A stretch of DNA of 42,289 bases from Paraburkholderia sp. C35 (lineage in GTDB: Bacteria; Pseudomonadota; Gammaproteobacteria; Burkholderiales; Burkholderiaceae), in contig NZ_QBUY01000080.1 in NCBI RefSeq assembly GCF_003121405.1, forward strand, positions 1 to 42,289, in the 5' to 3' direction. The position numbers were made by a program, and so were the translations under genes. The number at the start of each line of letters is the position of its first letter. The first letter of the stretch is position 1. The notes under the pieces are model-generated. The model was not told where the DNA came from and ran no database searches. It saw only the letters and a list, made by a program, of their open reading frames with translations. Of the stretch, positions 37,029 through 42,289 are shown piece after piece.

Positions 37029-38249
37029 CTACACCACGTTGCCGAGTTGGATGATGGGAAGATACATCGCGATCACGAGACCGCCGACCAGCCCGCCCAG
37101 CACGACGATCACGAGCGGCTCGCACAGGCTCGCAAGACCTGCGATCCGTTCGTCAACCTGACGATCGCTCAGCGAGGCCACGTCGAGCAGCATCGTATCG
37201 AGCGTGCCCGATTCTTCGGCGATGGCGACGGGTTGCACGATTTCTTCGGGAAAGCAGCGTGCCTCGCGCATGGCAGCCGCGAGCCGTACGCCGCGCCGAA
37301 GCTGCGCCGAGATGGCAACGGTCGCGCGATCGAACCAGGCATTGCCCGTTGCGTGGGTCAGCGAATCGAATGCGTCGGCGAGCGGCGTGCCCGCCGACAG
37401 CAAGGTGCCGAGCGCGCGGCTCCAGCGTGCCGCGCATAACGTTGTGAGCAGCGAACCGGCGACAGGCAGGCGCAGCGTCGCGCGGGCGAAGCGCAGACGT
37501 GCAGTTTCCGAACGCCTTAGTACGTGACGTGTCGCGAAGGCCAGCACGCATGCGCTGCCTGCGAGCGGCACGCTCCAGCGTCCAGCCGCCGCGGACAAGG
37601 CCAGTACGAGTTGCGTCGGCGCGGGCAGCTTCGCGCCGAATCCGTCGAAGATCTGCTTGAAGGTCGGCACGACCCACACGAGCAGCGCGGCCGTGATGGC
37701 GAGCGCGAGCAGCAGGATCGCGACGGGATACGTAAGCGCCGCTCGCACTTTGGTGCGTTGAGCGGCGGCGCGCTCGCGGTCGTCGGCGAGGCGCGCGAGA
37801 ACGTTGGCCAACGCACCCGATGCCTCACCAACCTCGACCAGCTGGCAATAGAGCGCGCCGAACTGTGCCGGATGTCGCGCGAGCGCGGAGGAAAAGCCTA
37901 GCCCTGCCGTGATGTCGCGCGCGAGCGCACTCACGATGCGCGACATCCCTTTGTTACGCGCGTCGGTTTTCGAAGCATGCGCCAGCAGTTCGAGCGATGG
38001 CGCGAGCGGCAGACCCGCGCGCAACAGACTCGACAACTGGCGCGTGAAGAGCGTGACGTCGGCGGCGCGAGCGCGGGGCTTTGGCGCTGCACCGCGTGCA
38101 GTCCATTCGACGGCATAGAGTCCATCCTGTTTCAGCATGGCGCGCGCCGCGGGAAGATCGGGGGCGATCACCGTTCCGCGCAGGCGCATGCCTTGCGCAT
38201 CGAACGCTCGCCATTCGAAGCGCTGTTCCTGGATTGCCGCGATCGTCAT
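37029..38249 (-). CDS. pilC: Type II secretion system F family protein (PilC-like)
   Basis: This 406-residue inner-membrane platform protein has two T2SS_F domains (about 70-195 and 272-395) and membrane helices near 168-195, 218-238 and 378-400. Conserved segments include FTRQLSSLLRAGLPL, VEVGEASGALANVL and the duplicated AEESGTLDTML near the end. It works with the PilB ATPase to assemble pilin or pseudopilin. It overlaps pilB by four bases. Whether it serves a pilus or a secretion system cannot be decided here; pilD next door suggests a pilus. Confidence 0.93.
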   Translation of the reverse strand: MTIAAIQEQRFEWRAFDAQGMRLRGTVIAPDLPAARAMLKQDGLYAVEWTARGAAPKPRARAADVTLFTRQLSSLLRAGLPLAPSLELLAHASKTDARNKGMSRIVSALARDITAGLGFSSALARHPAQFGALYCQLVEVGEASGALANVLARLADDRERAAAQRTKVRAALTYPVAILLLALAITAALLVWVVPTFKQIFDGFGAKLPAPTQLVLALSAAAGRWSVPLAGSACVLAFATRHVLRRSETARLRFARATLRLPVAGSLLTTLCAARWSRALGTLLSAGTPLADAFDSLTHATGNAWFDRATVAISAQLRRGVRLAAAMREARCFPEEIVQPVAIAEESGTLDTMLLDVASLSDRQVDERIAGLASLCEPLVIVVLGGLVGGLVIAMYLPIIQLGNVV

Positions 38250-39499
38250 GCGACCTCCGTTGCGCTCAAGGCTTCGGCGAGACTCGTCGTGCCGTCGAAC
38301 GCGCGAGCCAGCGCGGCTTCGCGCAAGGTCTGCACACGCTCGGCCTGAGCTTGTCGCGCAATCTCATGCGTGCCGGCGCGCGCCACGATGAGTTCGCGCA
38401 TCGTGTCCGATACGGGCATGACCTGGTGAATGCCGACACGTCCGCGAAAGCCGATGCCGTGACATGCATCGCATCCCTGTTGAATGTACGGGCGCCAATC
38501 GGCGATCTGGTCTTCCGGCACGCCAGCCGAACGCAATGATGCAGACGTCTCGGACGAAGCGCGCCTGCACGCGACGCAGAGCCGCCGTACCAGTCGCTGC
38601 GCCGTGACGAGGCGCAACGCCGCCGCGAGGTTATAGGGCTCGACGCCAATGTCGATCAGACGCGCAATCGCTGCGGGTGCATCGTTCGTATGCAGGATCG
38701 AAAGCACGAGATGGCCCGTTTGCGCGGCTTTGACGGCGACGTCGGCGGTCTCTTCGTCACGGATTTCGCCGACCATGATGATGTCGGGGTCCTGACGCAG
38801 GAAAGCGCGCAGCGCGACAGCGAACGTCAGCCCGGCCTTTTCGCGAACACTGACCTGATTGATGCCGCCAAGCTGGATTTCGGCGGGATCTTCGACCGAA
38901 CAGAGATTGCGCGATTCGGCGTTCAACAGTTGCAGGAAGCAATAGAGCGACATCGTCTTGCCGCTGCCCGTCGGTCCCGTGACGAGCACCAGCCCATGCG
39001 GCGAGTGGATCGATCCGTCGACAATGTCACGCTGCGCTGGCGCGAGACCCAGCGAATCGAGCGAAAGGTCGGCAGGCAGCGCTTCGAGCCGCCGCAGCAC
39101 GAGCTTTTCGCCGAACAGCGTCGGCAGCGAGTTGACGCGATAGTCTTCGATCCGGCCCGCTGCGACGGGCAGGCGCAAACGGCCATCCTGAGGGACGCGC
39201 CGCTCCGCGATATCCATGCGCGCCAGCACCTTCACGCGCGTGATGAACGCGTCGCGCAAATGCGCGGGAGGACGCGCGAGCGCATGCAGTACGCCGTCGA
39301 CGCGCAGCCGCATGCGCCAGCCGTGTTCCATCGGCTCGATATGCAGATCGGAGGCGTTGAGGCGTGCGGCTTCCTGCAGCGTGTCGGCGAGCAGACGCAC
39401 GGCAGGCGGGCTGTCCGCGTCAGTGGTGACGGTTTGCAGCGCCGGTTTGTTCGCGGGGATGTGCGGCGTAGGCGCCGTGGTGTGGGAAGTAGTGCGCAT
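38246..39499 (-). CDS. pilB: GspE/PilB family ATPase
   Basis: This 417-residue cytoplasmic motor ATPase has N2-domain sequence from about 30-140, Walker A GPTGSGKT (175-182), an Asp box around SVEDPAEIQ (E203, D204), Walker B IIMVGEIRD (240-248) and the His box TGHLVLSILHTND (261-273), followed by a zinc pair, C308-xx-C311 and C343-xx-C346. It lacks the N1 domain of about 140 residues present in typical PilB (about 560 residues) and ends at 417. The zinc motif indicates a PilB/GspE extension motor rather than the PilT retraction motor. Confidence 0.93.
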   Translation of the reverse strand: MRTTSHTTAPTPHIPANKPALQTVTTDADSPPAVRLLADTLQEAARLNASDLHIEPMEHGWRMRLRVDGVLHALARPPAHLRDAFITRVKVLARMDIAERRVPQDGRLRLPVAAGRIEDYRVNSLPTLFGEKLVLRRLEALPADLSLDSLGLAPAQRDIVDGSIHSPHGLVLVTGPTGSGKTMSLYCFLQLLNAESRNLCSVEDPAEIQLGGINQVSVREKAGLTFAVALRAFLRQDPDIIMVGEIRDEETADVAVKAAQTGHLVLSILHTNDAPAAIARLIDIGVEPYNLAAALRLVTAQRLVRRLCVACRRASSETSASLRSAGVPEDQIADWRPYIQQGCDACHGIGFRGRVGIHQVMPVSDTMRELIVARAGTHEIARQAQAERVQTLREAALARAFDGTTSLAEALSATEVA

Positions 39500-39594
39500 C
39501 GAATACCGGCTGTGAGCCGCCTGTGAAACATGACGGCTTCATCTTCCGGTATCGAACTGGGTGTCGCTATTCGGCCAGATGGCCAGGTGTGCGC

Positions 39595-40899
39595 TCAGCG
39601 GCCGACCAGCCGCTTGATCTTCGATGTCGGTGGAGGACCGGGGCGAAACACCTTAACGGTTCTGATTGCCTGATCGTCGCTGCGCAAAACTTCCAGTTTG
39701 ATGTCGGCAATCTTCACGCAGACATCGCCTTCAGGAATCTCTTCGAGAACTTCCAGGATCAATCCGTTGAGTGTTTTGGGGCCGTCGGTCGGCAGCTTCA
39801 ACTGCAGCCAGCGGTTGAGTTCGCGCAGCGGCATGCTGCCCGCCACGATGCACTCGCCGTCCTCATTCCAGCCGCCACGCGACGAGGCGCTGCGCGGCAC
39901 GGACGTCGTGAATTCGCCGATCAGCTCTTCAATGATGTCCTCGGGTGTCACGAGGCCCTGGAGTTCACCGTATTCATCGACGACGAGCGCCGTGCGATGG
40001 CGGCTTTCCTGGAAATACTGAAGCTGCTGGAAGACGGGCGTGCCCGTCGGCACGAAATACGGATCGGCGAGCAGTTCACGCAGCGTCTCGCGTTCCAGTT
40101 CCTGATTGTGCAGCGCGGACAGCGTCTTGCGCACGTGAAGCACGCCAAGCACGCGGTCGAAGTCACCCTGATAGACGATCAGCTTGTTGTGATAGCAGGT
40201 CTCGAGCTGATGCAGGATCTGCTCGAAGGGCGCGTCGAAATCGAGTGCTTCGATGCGGCGGCGCGGGATCATCACGTCATCGACGGTGATGTTTTCGAGA
40301 TCGAACAGGTTCAGCAGAATGCTGCGGTGCTTGGTCGGCATGAAGCTGCCGGACTCGAGCACGATGGTGCGCAGTTCTTCCGGCGAAAGCCGCTGGTCGT
40401 GCGCGCCTTTGGTATTGATGTGCAGCACGCGCAGGATCGCGTTCGCGAACAGGTTGACGAACCAGATCACCGGCTTCAGCACGCGCATGAGCGGCGCGAT
40501 CAGCAGGCTGGCGGGCAGCGCGATTTTTTCCGGAAAGGTCGCGCCGACGATCTTCGGCGTGATCTCGGCAAACACGATGATCAGGAACGCGACAATGCCC
40601 GTCGCCACCGACAGCACGATGCTATTGCTGCCGAACGTATGCAGTGCAATCGACGTGGTCAGCACCGGGATGATCGTGTTGAACAGGTTATTGCCGATCA
40701 GCACGGCGCTGAGCAGTTCATCGGTGCGCGCGAGCAGGCCTTGCGTGGTCTTCGCGCCGAGCGCGCCCTTGGTCGCGAGATGTTTCAGACGATGGCGGTT
40801 GATCGCCATCATCGCTGTCTCGGTAATGGAAAAAAAGCTGGAGCAGATGAGAAGCAGGACGACGGCGCCTATTTGCGCCCATAAGGGAAGTTGTTCCAC
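39595..40899 (-). CDS. CNNM/CorC-type hemolysin family protein (DUF21-CBS-CorC)
   Basis: From the GTG at 40899 this is a 434-residue inner-membrane protein. It has a DUF21/CNNM membrane domain (about 5-190, with SSFFSITETAMMAINR), two CBS domains (about 215-330) and a C-terminal CorC_HlyC domain (about 345-425). Such proteins are linked to Mg/Co efflux or related cation balance, and the older name hemolysin is not well founded. GTG reads MEQLPLWAQIG, matching the family start. The longer open frame from 41073 crosses a terminator and is not credible. No good ribosome binding site is evident. Confidence 0.9.
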   Translation of the reverse strand: MEQLPLWAQIGAVVLLLICSSFFSITETAMMAINRHRLKHLATKGALGAKTTQGLLARTDELLSAVLIGNNLFNTIIPVLTTSIALHTFGSNSIVLSVATGIVAFLIIVFAEITPKIVGATFPEKIALPASLLIAPLMRVLKPVIWFVNLFANAILRVLHINTKGAHDQRLSPEELRTIVLESGSFMPTKHRSILLNLFDLENITVDDVMIPRRRIEALDFDAPFEQILHQLETCYHNKLIVYQGDFDRVLGVLHVRKTLSALHNQELERETLRELLADPYFVPTGTPVFQQLQYFQESRHRTALVVDEYGELQGLVTPEDIIEELIGEFTTSVPRSASSRGGWNEDGECIVAGSMPLRELNRWLQLKLPTDGPKTLNGLILEVLEEIPEGDVCVKIADIKLEVLRSDDQAIRTVKVFRPGPPPTSKIKRLVGR

Positions 40900-41041
40900 G
40901 CGACGTGAATAAGAGAAGGGGAGGGATGAGGAGAATATAGCAGAGGGGCCGGGAGCCCTCAGTGGGCGGACGAGTGTGTTGGCCGTATGGCCGATCACCG
41001 CGCGATACGGGCGATATAAGCCGCTTCCGGAATGACAGACG

Positions 41042-41070
41042 AAAAAAAACCGCGCGATGCGCGGTTTTTT
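41042..41070. terminator. Bidirectional terminator after tRNA-Pro
   Basis: AAACCGCGC and GCGCGGTTT (41047-41067) form a 9-bp stem with loop GAT, flanked by A and T runs on both sides. On the minus strand it follows the tRNA CCA by about nine bases. Confidence 0.88.
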
Positions 41071-41078
41071 CAAGAATC

Positions 41079-41155
41079 TGGTCGGGGTGAGAGGATTCGA
41101 ACCTCCGGCCTCTACGTCCCGAACGTAGCGCTCTACCAGGCTAAGCTACACCCCG
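41079..41155 (-). tRNA. tRNA-Pro (anticodon CGG)
   Basis: Read on the minus strand this is a 77-nt cloverleaf. The acceptor CGGGGTG pairs with CACCCCG, the discriminator is A and CCA is encoded. The anticodon stem-loop CTACG-TTCGGGA-CGTAG gives anticodon CGG, and the TTCGAATC T-loop is normal. Codon read: CCG. It lies between ispB and the CorC-like gene, so it is probably cut from the ispB transcript; no separate promoter is visible in the 50-base gap. Confidence 0.97.
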
Positions 41156-41178
41156 ATTTGTACTGCTTCACTCGATTC

Positions 41179-41213
41179 AGACTGATTCGACGTTTCAGTC
41201 TTGTTTAAGACTG
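41179..41213 (-). repeat. Overlapping, mutually exclusive inverted repeats after ispB
   Basis: On the minus strand three segments follow each other: CAGTCTT (41213-41207), AAGACTGA (41202-41195) and TCAGTCT (41185-41179). The middle segment can pair with either flank (7 bp each). The first overlaps the ispB stop codon (41207-41205). Confidence 0.6.
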
Positions 41214-42181
41214 CCTCGTCGTCGAGTAAGAACATAATTCTAGCAGGCTTTCTTTGTAAATGGAATCAGGAAACGAAGAAATTGCTGCAGCTGCCGCCTG
41301 CGCTTCCTGTTTTGCGCACTCGAGCGTGTGGTCGAGCGCGCCGGAACGCGTGATCGCTTCGAAAATCTCATCGAATCGGTCCGTGCCGCCCTGCTCGATG
41401 GCTTCGCGCGCGAGCGCCGACTGTTCAGGCGTGCCACGTTCGATCAGATAAATGAGCGGCAGCGTTGGTTTGCCTTCGCGCAGGTCATCCCCGGCGTTCT
41501 TGCCCATCGATTCCGGCGTGCCCGTGTAGTCGAGCCAGTCGTCCATGATCTGGAATGATGTGCCGATGCGCCGGCCGAATTCGGCTGCAGCAGCTTCGAT
41601 AGTTGCGTCTGCACCCGCCAGCACGGCGCCCAGCTGCGCTGCCGCTTCGAACAGCTTGGCTGTCTTGTAGCGGATCACCTGCATGTAGCGCGCCTCGTCG
41701 ACGTCGGCGTCATGCATGTTCAGCAGTTGCAGCACTTCGCCTTCGGAAATGATGTTGGTCGCTTCCGAAAGAATTTCCATCACGCGCATCTTGCCCACGC
41801 CGACCATCATCTGGAACGAGCGGGAATACAGAAAGTCGCCGACCAGCACGCTCGCTGCGTTGCCGAACAGCGCGTTGGCCGTCTGACGGCCACGGCGCAG
41901 ATCGGACTCGTCGACGACGTCGTCGTGCAGCAGCGTGGCCGTATGGATGAACTCGACCACGGCCGCAAGTTCGTGACGATGCCCCGTCCGGTCGCCGAGC
42001 GCGCCCGCCACGAGCAGGAGCAGCGCGGGCCGCAGGCGCTTGCCTCCGGCACTGATGATGTACTCGGAGATCTGGTTGATCAGCATCACCTCGGACGCCA
42101 GACGGTGCCGGATGACGCGGTTCACCTGCTGCATGTCTTCGGCGATCGGAGCGAGCAGATTGGCTGCGTTAGGGGTGGGGG
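41205..42181 (-). CDS. ispB: Octaprenyl diphosphate synthase, 5' end lost at contig edge
   Basis: This prenyltransferase makes the polyprenyl side chain of ubiquinone from FPP and IPP. From the internal ATG at 42134 there are 309 residues with GKR (31-33), the first Asp-rich motif DDVVD (71-75) and the second DDWLD (198-202). In-frame sequence upstream of that ATG reads PTPNAANLLAPIAED, which fits the native N-terminus, so the true start is probably one or two codons beyond 42181, where the sequence turns into adapter. The frame then reaches a false TAA at 42191-42189 inside adapter sequence. A gene caller would choose 42134, which is likely wrong. Confidence 0.93.
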
Positions 42182-42289
42182 CTGTCTCTTATCCACGTCT
42201 CCGCGCCCACGAGACGGCCTCCTAGAGCGTATGCAGTAGACTGCGTGACAAATACCCGGGGGGGGGGGGCGGGGGGGGGGGGGGGGGGG
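42182..42289. other. Nextera adapter read-through with poly-G tail (not genomic)
   Basis: CTGTCTCTTATCCACGTCTC and the following CGCGCCCACGAGAC match the Nextera mosaic-end/i7 side adapter with three substitutions. GGCCTCCT is then an 8-base index, one mismatch from the index read as GGACTCCT. The next 29 bases match the flow-cell P7 sequence at 20 of 29 positions without gaps, with the mismatches mostly C-to-A and T-to-G. From 42258 on it is nearly all G, the no-signal call of two-colour sequencers. The adapter is known from library chemistry; the alignment is mine. Confidence 0.93.

Noticed and set aside
40900..41073. A 58-residue N-terminal extension of the CorC-like protein
   Set aside because: It would start inside the tRNA terminator region, lacks homology-like pattern, and the GTG at 40899 gives the usual family start.
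41712..42239. A plus-strand open frame of 175 codons ending at the right edge
   Set aside because: It is antisense to ispB and its last 19 codons are adapter sequence.
42258..42289. Poly-G tract as a possible G-quadruplex or telomere-like end
   Set aside because: It directly follows adapter and primer sequence and is the usual no-signal artefact of two-colour sequencing.

Overview
The window is a chromosomal contig of a Gram-negative betaproteobacterium, most likely Paraburkholderia, Caballeronia or Burkholderia. The evidence is the high-GC coding with strong third-position GC, a Burkholderia-type 16-strand porin, the beta-proteobacterial division and cell wall (dcw) gene order, and the run of genes after it (Prx5-like peroxiredoxin, lpxC, DUF721, secA, argJ, DUF815 ATPase, Nudix, yacG, zapD, coaE, pilD, pilC, pilB). 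I found no prophage, insertion sequence, integron, CRISPR array or obvious horizontally acquired block.

Layout. 1-170: a 5S rRNA and its terminator, the tail of an rRNA operon whose 23S lies beyond the left edge. 427-7083: an accessory metabolic stretch with an M20 amidohydrolase (minus), an orphan molybdopterin oxidoreductase (plus), a long-chain acyl-CoA ligase (plus) and a general porin (minus). 7375-8004: coq7 (ubiquinone synthesis). 8431-25816: the complete dcw cluster, mraZ-rsmH-ftsL-ftsI-murE-murF-mraY-murD-ftsW-murG-murC-ddl-ftsQ-ftsA-ftsZ, all on the plus strand, with eight start/stop overlaps of the ATGA type and a likely MraZ-controlled promoter in front. 26053-27762: a peroxiredoxin and lpxC (lipid A), closed by a bidirectional terminator. 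27848-28351: a DUF721/DciA-like gene (minus). 28671-34191: secA, argJ, a DUF815 ATPase and a Nudix hydrolase (plus), closed by a second bidirectional terminator. 34257-42181: a minus-strand block, in transcription order ispB, tRNA-Pro(CGG), a CBS-domain transporter-like protein, pilB-pilC-pilD, coaE, zapD, yacG.

How the genes work together. The dcw enzymes carry UDP-MurNAc through MurC, MurD, MurE and MurF (pentapeptide, with D-Ala-D-Ala from Ddl), then MraY and MurG make lipid II. FtsW and FtsI use it at the septum under FtsL, FtsQ, FtsA and FtsZ, and ZapD, encoded downstream on the other strand, bundles FtsZ. LpxC and SecA add outer-membrane synthesis and protein export. PilB, PilC and PilD form a type IV pilus/type II secretion-like assembly core. 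IspB and Coq7 both serve ubiquinone.

The right end is not genomic. From 42182 onward the sequence is an Illumina Nextera adapter read-through (mosaic end, index, flow-cell primer) with base-call errors, ending in a poly-G tail. It replaces the first codon or so of ispB. Otherwise this is mostly conserved core genome. I did not find a convincing new multi-gene system. The best leads are regulatory: a four-box 10-bp-phased MraZ operator, mutually exclusive hairpins between ispB and tRNA-Pro, and structured or palindromic leaders of lpxC and secA.
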